A stretch of DNA of 64,000 bases, taken from Planctomycetota bacterium. GTDB lineage: Bacteria; Planctomycetota; Phycisphaerae; Phycisphaerales; Phycisphaeraceae. This document shows, piece after piece, positions 17,481-27,210 of the stretch. Under the pieces are notes generated by a model. It ran no database searches and had not been told where the DNA came from. It worked only from the letters and a program-made list of their open reading frames with translations. The stretch is from positions 62,001 to 126,000 of the forward strand of contig JAIOPN010000016.1 in assembly GCA_021413865.1 (NCBI GenBank), written 5' to 3'. Every line of letters starts with the position of its first letter. The stretch's first letter is position 1. A program made the translations under genes and the position numbers.

Positions 17481-17752
17481 GTTGGGCCTCGCCTCGGAAG
17501 GCCGTCGTGGCATCACGAGCGGTCACCCTTGGCCCAAACGCCTGCTTTGTGCGCACAAACAGCGATCTTCTACTGACCCATCTGGAACGCAATCCTCTAC
17601 GCGATAAGGCGAAACGGTTTTTTCACAAACGGCCTCGTTTTATTCGGTATAAGTTTGGTATTGTGCGCGCGGCCATTATTATCTTGCTCCCAGCCATAAA
17701 ACAGGATCAATCAGCTTGTTAGCGAAGGCGACTGTTGATATTGTGGGCACCC
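17481..17752. other. AT-richer divergent intergenic region
   Basis: About 270 bp with clearly lower GC than its neighbours between portal and the sigma-54 activator, divergently transcribed. It holds T-rich tracts and a GGTATAAG box that could be part of a promoter. I see no tRNA, hairpin terminator or repeat. It is the left breakpoint in the inversion model described in the findings. Confidence 0.5.
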
Positions 17753-19396
<1,644 letters not shown>

Positions 19397-19418
19397 TCCC
19401 GCACGCCGCTCGACGCCC

Positions 19419-19874
19419 ATGCTCCACGTCGCCCTGTATCAACCCAAGATCCCGCCCAACACCGGCAACGTCTCGCGTCAGTGCGTCGGCATGGGCGCGC
19501 GGCTCCACCTCATCGGCCCCTGCGGCTTCGACCTCTCGGACACCTCCGTCAAGCGCGCCGGCCTCGATTACTGGCAGGACCTCGACCTCGCCCAGCACGA
19601 AAGCCCCGAGGCTTTTCTCGACTGGCTCGGCGACCGCAACCCATGGGTTGTTACCACGCGCGCCACGGCACGCTACGACCGCGTGACCTTCGCCGATGAG
19701 GATGTCCTTCTGTTCGGCAACGAAACCACCGGCCTGCCCGACGCCTGGCACGCCCGCTGGCCCGGCCGCGCCATCACCATCCCCATGCCCGGCCCGGTGC
19801 GCAACTACAACCTCTCCAACTCCGTCGCCATTGTTCTGGCGCAGGCGATGTCAACCGCGGGGTTGTACCGGTGA
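19419..19874 (+). CDS. trmL: tRNA (cytidine/uridine-34-2'-O)-methyltransferase
   Basis: A 151-residue SPOUT methyltransferase. Trefoil-knot motifs are visible: PPNTGNVSRQCVGMGARLHLIGP near the N-terminus, DYW near residue 48, VLLFGNETTGLPD near 95, and VRNYNLSNSVAIVLAQA near the C-terminus. Length and motifs match TrmL, which methylates the wobble ribose of tRNA-Leu anticodons using S-adenosylmethionine. It lies just behind the sigma-54 activator gene and may share its transcript, but that seems incidental. Confidence 0.9.
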   Translation: MLHVALYQPKIPPNTGNVSRQCVGMGARLHLIGPCGFDLSDTSVKRAGLDYWQDLDLAQHESPEAFLDWLGDRNPWVVTTRATARYDRVTFADEDVLLFGNETTGLPDAWHARWPGRAITIPMPGPVRNYNLSNSVAIVLAQAMSTAGLYR

Positions 19875-19895
19875 AATGAAGCGGATCGCCCCGAT

Positions 19896-21425
19896 CTATT
19901 TCCACGTCTCGATCGCGCGCACCAGCAGCCGCACGCCGAAGCCCGTCGGGCCCACGGCGTAGGGCGGCGAGTCTTTCTTCGTGTCCGCCACGCCGGCGAT
20001 GTCCAGGTGCGCCCAGGGCGTCTCGGGCATGCGCGTCTTGCCGTCGGGCTCGATGAAGTAGGAGAGGAACGCGGCGCCCTGGATCGGGTGCGCGTCGCGG
20101 CCGGCGGAGTTGAGGATGTCGCCGTGCGTCGCCTTGATCTGGGCGCGGTGTTCGTCCCACAGGGGCAGGTGCCAGAGACGCTCGCCGCTGTGGTCGGAGG
20201 CGTCGAACAGGTGGCCGCGGAACTTCGTGTCGCGGCAGAAGCAGCCGGCGCAGTACGGCCCGAGCGCGACGACCACGCCGCCGGTCAGCGTCGCCAGGTC
20301 CACCACCGCCGCGGGCTTGTAGGTGCGCGTGCCCCACGCCAGCGCATCGGCGAGGATCAGGCGTCCCTCGGCGTCGGTGTTGGTGATCTCCGAGGTCACG
20401 CCGTTGCAGAACGTGATGATGTCGCCGGGGCGGTAGGCGTTGGCGGCGATCATGTTCTCCGCCGCCGGGATCAGCCCCACGACGTGCACGGGCAGCTTGA
20501 GCGACGCGATGGCGTGCATCGCGCCGATCACCGCCATGCCGCCGCACTTGTCGTACTTCATCTTGTCCATGCCGTCGGCGGGCTTGATCGAATAGCCGCC
20601 GGTGTCGAAGGTGACGGCCTTGCCCACCAGAAGGATCGGCCCCTTGCCGCGGGTCCGCGCCGGCTTGTGCTCCAGCACGATCAGCGCCGGCGGGTGCGAC
20701 CCCGCCGCGCCCACCGCCAGCAGCCCGCCCATGCCCAGCGACTTGGCTTTCGCCGCGTCGATGATGCTGCAGCGCAGGCCCACCTTCTTCGCCATGCGCC
20801 GCGCCTGGTCCACGAGGTAGCCCGGGTGCGCGATATTGGGCGGGGTGGCCGCGAGGGTGCGGGTGAGATTGACCGATTCGCCCACGCGCAGGCCGTGCTC
20901 GATGCCGCGTCGCACCGCCGTCTGCGCGATCAGGTCGAGCCCGATCGCCGGCGCGGCGCTCTTCGTGCCGCCGTTGCCTCGGGCGGAGCCCTTGAAGGCG
21001 TCGAACTCGAAGTTGGCGATCGCCGCGCCGTCGCCGATCGCACGGCCGAGGTCTTCGAGGCTCAGCCTGCGCTCGACGCCCGCTTCAAGCTGCGCCTCGA
21101 CCCGGCGCATCTTGGCGGAGAACGCGGCGCGCAGCAGACGCGCCGCCGCGACGCGCACGGCCTCCGAGGTGAACTTGTCGCGGTCGCCCAGCCCGAGGAT
21201 GAACACGCGCGACGCCCCCTTGCCGCCCGCCGGGTACACCGTGGTCAGCGATCCACGGCCGGCGGAGAACTCGCCGCGTCCCAGCATCGCGGAGACGGCC
21301 CCGCCCGCGGCGCGGTCGATCGAGGCGTAAGCGCCGGGCAGCTTGCTCGTTTTCTCGAACAGCGCGATGGCCACGGCGTCGGGCTTGGAACGGCCGGTTT
21401 CGACGGCACGGAGGGATCGGTACAT
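19896..21425 (-). CDS. pepA: Leucyl aminopeptidase (M17)
   Basis: About 509 residues. The C-terminal catalytic domain carries the two metal-binding signatures of M17: VGKAVTFDTGGYSIKP with DKMKYDKCGGMAVIGAM, and NTDAEGRLILADAL. The enzyme removes N-terminal residues from peptides in the cytosol with two divalent metals. ATG 21425 (MYRSLRAVE) was chosen because AAGGAG sits 7 bp upstream; an ORF extension to 21647 overlaps the divergent gene and looks non-coding. Convergent with trmL. Confidence 0.92.
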   Translation of the reverse strand: MYRSLRAVETGRSKPDAVAIALFEKTSKLPGAYASIDRAAGGAVSAMLGRGEFSAGRGSLTTVYPAGGKGASRVFILGLGDRDKFTSEAVRVAAARLLRAAFSAKMRRVEAQLEAGVERRLSLEDLGRAIGDGAAIANFEFDAFKGSARGNGGTKSAAPAIGLDLIAQTAVRRGIEHGLRVGESVNLTRTLAATPPNIAHPGYLVDQARRMAKKVGLRCSIIDAAKAKSLGMGGLLAVGAAGSHPPALIVLEHKPARTRGKGPILLVGKAVTFDTGGYSIKPADGMDKMKYDKCGGMAVIGAMHAIASLKLPVHVVGLIPAAENMIAANAYRPGDIITFCNGVTSEITNTDAEGRLILADALAWGTRTYKPAAVVDLATLTGGVVVALGPYCAGCFCRDTKFRGHLFDASDHSGERLWHLPLWDEHRAQIKATHGDILNSAGRDAHPIQGAAFLSYFIEPDGKTRMPETPWAHLDIAGVADTKKDSPPYAVGPTGFGVRLLVRAIETWK

Positions 21426-21542
21426 GCATATACTCCTTGCGGTGTCCGGCCAGCATACGACGCCGCGACACCACGGCAAACCACGGCGTGACCCCGCGCG
21501 CCGCCGCCGGGAACCGCCCGCGCTCCGGGCAACGCGGAATTG

Positions 21543-21571
21543 TTGACATGCCACGGCAAACCCTGTTACCT
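21543..21571 (+). promoter_or_regulatory. Candidate sigma-70-type promoter
   Basis: TTGACA at 21543-21548, a 17-bp spacer, then TTACCT at 21566-21571, about 48 bp before the next start codon. The -35 box is perfect, the -10 weak. Support is positional only. Confidence 0.35.
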
Positions 21572-21618
21572 TCCAGCCCGACCGAGCCCCACCCCCTGAA
21601 TCCACGCGGAGAATCGGC

Positions 21619-22650
21619 ATGAAAACCGGGCGTCGCCTGTGCGGCATCCTGGTCGTGTTCGCGGTGCTTGCCGGCGGCCATGCCGCTTGGGCTCAGATCC
21701 CCGCCGCGATCATCACCGCTTCCACCACGCTCGGCTCGGATCAGCAGAAGATCGTGGACGACGAGGTCAAGGGGCTGGTGACCAAGCTGATCAACTTCGC
21801 GGATGAACGCGTCGGCGAGGCGCGGACGCACCTGCTCGATCCCTTCGAGCGCGGCCCGTCGGACATTTTCAGGCGTGCCTACTCGCAGGCCATGGCGCGT
21901 GAGCTGGTGCGGGCGTTGAACTCCGATCGGGTCATTGTCCGTGTCAATGCGATGCTGATCACGAGCAGGCTTGAAGACCCCGGGGTCGTGCCGCTGGTGG
22001 TCAAGGGCTTGGCGGACCCCAGCCAGGGCGTGCGTTACTGGGCGGCCCGGACCGTGAACGTCGGCGCGCCGATCGCGCAGGACGGCCGGGCGCCGCTGCT
22101 GGTGGCGCTGACCGAGGTGATGAAGACGGAGACGTCGGTGGATGTGCTGGAGCAGGTGCTCGGCGCGATGGTCGCCCTCGACGCTTTTGACCATGTGCTC
22201 AACGGCCTGAACGACCGCGTCGCGGTGCACGCGCAGAACCCCGCCGTTTCGCCCAGCGCGGACACCGAGGCGCTCCGCCGGCTGTACCAGAAGCTGGTGC
22301 AGGACGCGGCCGGGGGCAAGACAATCGCCGCGGCGACGCTGCGTGAGCTGGCGCGGGCGTCGTACCGCCTGCTGGATTTCGCGGCGATGGGCCTGGACAC
22401 CAAGCTGGTGCCCGCGGAGATGACCGGCGAGTGGAAACGCATGATCGAGGTCGCCGATGCCGCGCTGCGGTGGACGGTGAGCAACGCCAACCGCGACGCC
22501 AAACTCCCCGCCGAAGTCAAGCCCGACCTGGCCACGGGCAACTGGCCCGCGGTCCGGCTCCACATTGGTGACTGGGTCCCGGTCCTGACCGCCGCGCCGT
22601 TGAACCTCAAGCCCGAAGAACTCGCCGCGCCCAAGCCCGCGACGCCGTGA
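21619..22650 (+). CDS. Secreted HEAT-repeat-like protein, unknown function
   Basis: 343 residues with a Sec signal peptide (AVLAGGHAAWAQ, cleavage near residue 25). The mature part is entirely helical with VRVNAMLITSRLEDPGVVPLVVKGLADPSQGVRYWAARTV style HEAT-type repeats near residues 110-160, which suggests a protein-protein scaffold in the periplasm. GGAGA precedes the ATG. No enzymatic motif. It is convergent with the TPR membrane gene. Confidence 0.65.
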   Translation: MKTGRRLCGILVVFAVLAGGHAAWAQIPAAIITASTTLGSDQQKIVDDEVKGLVTKLINFADERVGEARTHLLDPFERGPSDIFRRAYSQAMARELVRALNSDRVIVRVNAMLITSRLEDPGVVPLVVKGLADPSQGVRYWAARTVNVGAPIAQDGRAPLLVALTEVMKTETSVDVLEQVLGAMVALDAFDHVLNGLNDRVAVHAQNPAVSPSADTEALRRLYQKLVQDAAGGKTIAAATLRELARASYRLLDFAAMGLDTKLVPAEMTGEWKRMIEVADAALRWTVSNANRDAKLPAEVKPDLATGNWPAVRLHIGDWVPVLTAAPLNLKPEELAAPKPATP

Positions 22651-22653
22651 CCC

Positions 22654-24672
22654 CTACGGTTTACGCCCCATCACGCCGAGCTTGTTTTCGGCGGCTATAG
22701 CTGTGTGGCCGCCCGCGGGTGCTAACCTGAGTGCCTTGCTCCACGCGGCGGCGGCTTCCTGGTGCCGGCCGAGCTTCTCCAGATCGTTCCCGAGCAGGAG
22801 GTGTAGCTCCGCATCGCCGGGACGGATTCGGATTGCGCGCTGATAGAGCTTGACCGCCTCGCCGTACTGCGCCCGGTCTTCATATGAGATGGCCAGATTG
22901 ACCATGCCGTTGGCGTAGGTCGATTCGCCGTCGGGGTCTTTGGGGCCGACCTCCAACGCGTGCTTGAACATGGCAAAAGCCTTCTCGGCCATCCCGAGAC
23001 CGGCGTAGAGTGCGCCGAGGCTGTTATAGACTTTTGCGTTGTTGCCATCGGTCTTGAGGGCGTGGTAGCAGGTGTCGATCGCCTCTTTGGTGCGGCCCAT
23101 CTGCGCTAGTGCAAGGACCTTGTTCAGGTGGGCTTCGGAATTGACGTCGCCCAGGCGGATCGCCGTTTCGGCGGCTGCGAGCGCTTCGTCGTTCCTGCCC
23201 ATGGCGTGGTACACCAGCGACAGATTGGTGGGCGGATCGGGGTTTTCCGGCTCGATGACGCGCGCCCGCAGCAGGGTCTGCTCGGCACGGGCGAGCTGCT
23301 CCATCGCTTCGTTCTGTTTTCCCACGAGCAGCAGTTTTGAGGCGTTGTTCTGGTACATCAGCCCCTGATTGATATACGCCATGATCGCGTTGGGGTTGCG
23401 GGCGATTGTGGTTTCCCAGAGCGACGCGGCATCGGCATATGTACGGCTCTGCAACGACGTGAGCACGCCCAGCAGCGCGACGACCGCCGCCGCGCCGGCG
23501 TAGCCGATCATCCTGACCGGATTCGCCGCGCCGCGCAGCAGCGTCGCGTACGAGCACGAGATCAGCGCGATGACACCCAGGCTCGCCAGGTATTGGAAGT
23601 GGTCCGCGACGAACGAGTACCTGAACGGGTAAACGTGCACGAACCCCAGCGCCGGCAGGAGGGTTCCGCCGAAGAAGAGCACGGCCGTCAACGGCCCGCG
23701 GCCCCAACGTCGGACGAGCAGCGACATCGTCAGGATCAGCAACGCCGCGCCGGCCGGGTACGCCCACTGCCAGGGGTCGTGGGCGTCGATCTTCCAGCGC
23801 GGGTACACGAAGACCAGGTTCGTCGGCCAGACGAGCTTTTGGGCGTAGAACCAGACGTCCCGGCCCGCGATCAGACAGCGCTCGGCGAAGGTGAAGAGGA
23901 ACTCGTTGCCCCGGGGGCCGATGTTCTTTTTCTCCACCAGCGCGGTCACGACCGACATGCACGCCCCGGTCAGGAAGAACGGGATCGTCGGCAGCACGTC
24001 GCGCACCAGGCCCAGCCGGCCGCGCCGCCACCACGTGAGCAGGAGGATAGCGGCGGGCAGCGAGGCGGTGACCGATTTGCTCAGGATGGCCGCGACGTAC
24101 AACGCGAAGGCGATGGCGTAGAACGCCTTCGGCCCCGAGGCGTCGTCGTCACGGGACGGGGAGGCGGGTTGCGTCACGGGGCGGAAGCGCAGGTAGCACG
24201 CCAGCGCGAGCATGTAGAACGAGCCGGACATCACGTTCTTGAGTTCGCTGATCCACGCGACGGATTCGGTGTGCACCGGGTGCAGGGCGAAGACGGCCGC
24301 CGCGAGCCACGCGCCCGGGACGAGCATGCGGCCGAGCAGGGTCCCGACCATCACGGAGATGAAGGCGTGCAGCATGATGTTGACGACGTGGTAGCCCAGG
24401 GTCTGGTCTCCCCAGAGCTTGTTCTGCACCCAAAACGCGGAACAGACCACCGGGTAGTACTGCTGGGTCACGCCCGGTATCCATATGTTCCTCAGGCCCG
24501 TGGCGTCGGCCTGGTCTTCATGGATCATGTGGGCCTCGTCGTCCCAGATGGGCGTGCCGTGAAGCGCTGGTGCGTAAACCGCCAGCAGCACGCCGGTGAA
24601 GAGGAGCCAGAGCGCGAGGAAGTTTCGGAAGTTCAACGGAGCCTCAAGGGGAGGGAAGGACCTGATATCCAC
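22654..24672 (-). CDS. Multi-pass membrane protein with C-terminal TPR repeats (TMTC/GT-C-like)
   Basis: About 672 residues. Residues 15-410 hold about ten membrane segments, with an early IWDDEAHMIHED loop that has the acidic pattern of GT-C glycosyltransferases and an HPVHTESVAWISELKNVMSG segment found in TMTC/DUF1736-type proteins. Residues about 440-670 carry five or six TPR units (for example NPDPPTNLSLVYHAMGRNDEALAAAETAIR). These proteins transfer sugars from lipid carriers to proteins at the membrane; donor and target here are unknown. GTG 24672 has AGAGG upstream; TTG 24636 is an alternative. It is divergent from a second membrane glycosyltransferase-like gene. Confidence 0.75.
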   Translation of the reverse strand: MDIRSFPPLEAPLNFRNFLALWLLFTGVLLAVYAPALHGTPIWDDEAHMIHEDQADATGLRNIWIPGVTQQYYPVVCSAFWVQNKLWGDQTLGYHVVNIMLHAFISVMVGTLLGRMLVPGAWLAAAVFALHPVHTESVAWISELKNVMSGSFYMLALACYLRFRPVTQPASPSRDDDASGPKAFYAIAFALYVAAILSKSVTASLPAAILLLTWWRRGRLGLVRDVLPTIPFFLTGACMSVVTALVEKKNIGPRGNEFLFTFAERCLIAGRDVWFYAQKLVWPTNLVFVYPRWKIDAHDPWQWAYPAGAALLILTMSLLVRRWGRGPLTAVLFFGGTLLPALGFVHVYPFRYSFVADHFQYLASLGVIALISCSYATLLRGAANPVRMIGYAGAAAVVALLGVLTSLQSRTYADAASLWETTIARNPNAIMAYINQGLMYQNNASKLLLVGKQNEAMEQLARAEQTLLRARVIEPENPDPPTNLSLVYHAMGRNDEALAAAETAIRLGDVNSEAHLNKVLALAQMGRTKEAIDTCYHALKTDGNNAKVYNSLGALYAGLGMAEKAFAMFKHALEVGPKDPDGESTYANGMVNLAISYEDRAQYGEAVKLYQRAIRIRPGDAELHLLLGNDLEKLGRHQEAAAAWSKALRLAPAGGHTAIAAENKLGVMGRKP

Positions 24673-24775
24673 GGAACCTCTTATATCGGTCTGAAACGCG
24701 CATGGGCGGGTATATTGCACCGGTTCGGCGTGGTGGATCATCTTCGGCCGGGACTTGCAGGGAAATCATAGGATC

Positions 24776-26251
24776 ATGGAATCCCCGCACGCCCCCGATC
24801 AGAGTCCGGCGCCGCCTGCACAGGTTTGGTGGCGCCGCCCGTACGCGGCGGGTTGGGCGACCGCGCTGGTCGTTGCCCTCGCAGCGGCCGTGCGGATCGC
24901 CGCGGCGAACAACGACCTCTGGCTTGACGAGATATGGTCTTGCGCCCTGGCCCACACCCTCAAGAGCGCCATGGGTGTCTTCACCGCGCTCCACCACGAC
25001 AACAACCACTACCTCAACACGCTCTACCTTTATCTCATCGGCGAACCCGACACGTGGATCGTTTATCGGTTGCTCTCCCTGGCCGAAGGGATCGGCGCCG
25101 TCGTGCTGGCCGCGGTGGTCACGCGGCAGCGGGGCAGGGCTGCGGCGGTCCTGGCGGCGCTGCTGATCGGCGGGTCGTTCCTGATGACCCACTATGCGTC
25201 CGAGGCCCGGGGTTATGCCGGCGCGGTCTTTTTCGGGTTTCTGGGCATCTACCTGGCGGATCGGTTCACCGTGACGCGCCGCCGCGCGTGGGCGTGCGCC
25301 TTTGCGCTTTCGGCGGTCCTCGGGTTCCTCTCGCACCTGACCTATCTCCAGGCCTATATGGGCCTGGCGGTGTGGACGGCCTACCGCTGTTTCCGCTGCC
25401 CCGGCGCGTGGTGGGGGAAGCTTGCCGATCTCGCGTGGTGCCACGCTCTCCCGATCGTCGGCCTCGTGGTGCTATATGTGGTGGACCTGCGCATTATGAA
25501 ACTCGGCGGCGGGCCCCAATACCCGCTCCTGGACATCGCGACCGGCGCGCTCTCCCTGTCGATGGGCGGTCCCGCCTCGGGGCCGGTTGCAGTCGCCTCA
25601 GCGCTGATCGCCATCGGTCTGGCGGCGGCGGCGGTTGTGGTGATGTGGCGCAGCGGCTCTGATCTCTGGGTGCTTTTCATTACCGCCGTTTTCGTGAGTC
25701 CCACGGTGATGATCGCGGTCTTCCGGCCGATCTATCTCTTCGAGCGATATTTTCTTGTCAGCGTCGCGTTTCTGCTGCTGTCGCTCCCCTGGCTGATCAC
25801 CGCGATTCCCATGCGATCCCGTGCCGCGGTCGTGTTGGCGTCGCTGGGCGTGGCGGTTTTTTTGACCGCGAACGGCGTGCACACCTACCGCCTGGTGACG
25901 CTGGGCCGGGGAGGGTATGTCGTCACGCTCAAATGGATCGCAGCGCATTCGCGCCGGCCACTGATCACGATCGGGAGCAACCAGGATTTTCAGAACGGCA
26001 TCCTGATCGAGTTCTACGGGCGGCACATGCCTCCCACGCCGCGGCTGGTTTACCTCTCGGAGCCCCAGTGGCCTGTTGAAGGGCCCGAGTGGTTTATCGC
26101 CAACACGCAGAGCCAGGGTGTCGCGCCGCCCACCGAGATGACCGATCGGTACGGAGTCCACTACGACCTTGCCGCCGTGAGCCGCTACGCCGCGCTCTCG
26201 GGTTGGCACTGGTTTCTCTACCACAACCGGGATGATGGTGGCGCGCGGTAA
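24776..26251 (+). CDS. Membrane glycosyltransferase-like protein (GT39/ArnT-like)
   Basis: About 491 residues with ten or so hydrophobic segments and the GT-C hallmark early loop NNDLWLDEIWS (residues about 47-57, acidic Asp-Glu pair), followed by HHDNNHYLNTL. The family uses polyprenyl-phosphate sugars on the outer face of the inner membrane. The C-terminal 120 residues are soluble. It is divergent from the TPR membrane gene, which has the same general fold, so the two may act on envelope glycans together; that is inference. Confidence 0.75.
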   Translation: MESPHAPDQSPAPPAQVWWRRPYAAGWATALVVALAAAVRIAAANNDLWLDEIWSCALAHTLKSAMGVFTALHHDNNHYLNTLYLYLIGEPDTWIVYRLLSLAEGIGAVVLAAVVTRQRGRAAAVLAALLIGGSFLMTHYASEARGYAGAVFFGFLGIYLADRFTVTRRRAWACAFALSAVLGFLSHLTYLQAYMGLAVWTAYRCFRCPGAWWGKLADLAWCHALPIVGLVVLYVVDLRIMKLGGGPQYPLLDIATGALSLSMGGPASGPVAVASALIAIGLAAAAVVVMWRSGSDLWVLFITAVFVSPTVMIAVFRPIYLFERYFLVSVAFLLLSLPWLITAIPMRSRAAVVLASLGVAVFLTANGVHTYRLVTLGRGGYVVTLKWIAAHSRRPLITIGSNQDFQNGILIEFYGRHMPPTPRLVYLSEPQWPVEGPEWFIANTQSQGVAPPTEMTDRYGVHYDLAAVSRYAALSGWHWFLYHNRDDGGAR

Positions 26252-26270
26252 TCCGCCGGGTTTGAGCCGA

Positions 26271-26723
26271 TCACGCCCGGGGGATCAGGTACCGCAGGTG
26301 ATGCGACGCGTGGATCGTGTTGAACTGCTCCCACTCGGTTTTGTCCATCTCGCCCAGGAACGGGCTGGGGTGCAGCGCGCCGGTGTGCGCCCTGAACCGG
26401 GTGATGAGGGCTTCGAGATTCCGGATTTCGGTATCGGCGTCGAGCCCGGGCGGCGGCTCTATCTCACGTGGCGCCTTGATGCCGTCCCTGAGCCGCCGGG
26501 TGCTGAAGATGCGCTTCTTGAAGACCAGGGGCCCGAGCACGCGTATCGCCAGCGGCGCCTCGAAAGAAAAACCGTCCATCGAATCTCGTATGGGGATCGC
26601 GATGTGCTGGCACATCTGTGCCAGGTCCCAGTTGCCCGCTTTTTCATAGCCGTCCGCGCGCAGACGGCGGACCTCGTCGAGCACGCCGTCAAAATCCCGC
26701 AGGTCGAGCTCTCGTGGTTTCAC
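26271..26723 (-). CDS. DUF1569 family protein (DinB-like fold)
   Basis: 150 residues starting at GTG 26723 with a GGAGG site 6 bp upstream. The pattern GNWDLAQMCQHIAIPIRDSMDGF and the C-terminal HASHHLRYLIP are the conserved blocks of DUF1569, a four-helix DinB-type fold with possible metal-binding histidines. The function is unknown; DinB-fold proteins include thiol-dependent transferases. It is convergent with the membrane glycosyltransferase and 32 bp from the ylbF-like gene. Confidence 0.78.
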   Translation of the reverse strand: MKPRELDLRDFDGVLDEVRRLRADGYEKAGNWDLAQMCQHIAIPIRDSMDGFSFEAPLAIRVLGPLVFKKRIFSTRRLRDGIKAPREIEPPPGLDADTEIRNLEALITRFRAHTGALHPSPFLGEMDKTEWEQFNTIHASHHLRYLIPRA

Positions 26724-26754
26724 GGCGGGCCTCCGGATGGGCCGTGTCGGAGTT

Positions 26755-27156
26755 TTACCGGCCCGGGCGGATCGCGCCGGCGATGTCCGGGCTGCCCGCG
26801 GGCGCTGCGCCCGGCGCGGCCGCGCCGGCGTCGCCGGACATGGCCTCGTCCACGCGACGCATCAGGTCGAGGTAGTCCATCTGCCGCATCTGGAAGTCGC
26901 GCAGCGTCGCGTTGCGGGCGATGCCGGCCTGGAGCTTTTCGAGCTGCTTCTTGTCCTCGACCTCGATCGGCTTGCCGGCGGCTTCCTTCTCGGAGAGCTT
27001 GGTCATGTGGCGGTTGTAATCGTTAAGCGCCCGCTGCGCCTCGACGTCGGCCTCGAGCTTGCGGAGCGTCTCCTCGAACTTCGCCGACGCCTCGTGCGTC
27101 GCGATGAGCTTGCCCAGTTCCTTCGCCGCGGCCAGGATTTCCTGCGTGGTTGCCAT
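26755..27156 (-). CDS. YlbF/YmcA-like protein
   Basis: 133 residues: an all-helical YlbF-type domain at 1-105 (MATTQEILAAAKELGKLIATHE, LRKLEADVEAQRALNDYNRHM, RDFQMRQMDYLDLMRRVDEAM) then an Ala/Gly/Pro-rich tail. In Firmicutes YlbF and YmcA form a complex with RNase Y that shapes mRNA decay. Here it is divergent from rnr (RNase R), 54 bp between the starts, a suggestive pairing with RNA turnover. A very long upstream in-frame extension antisense to rnr is not used. Confidence 0.8.
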   Translation of the reverse strand: MATTQEILAAAKELGKLIATHEASAKFEETLRKLEADVEAQRALNDYNRHMTKLSEKEAAGKPIEVEDKKQLEKLQAGIARNATLRDFQMRQMDYLDLMRRVDEAMSGDAGAAAPGAAPAGSPDIAGAIRPGR

Positions 27157-27210
27157 GCTCGGGATTGTAGGGGTTTCGCCGCGGCGCCGCCAAGTCTGTA
27201 GGATGAGGCC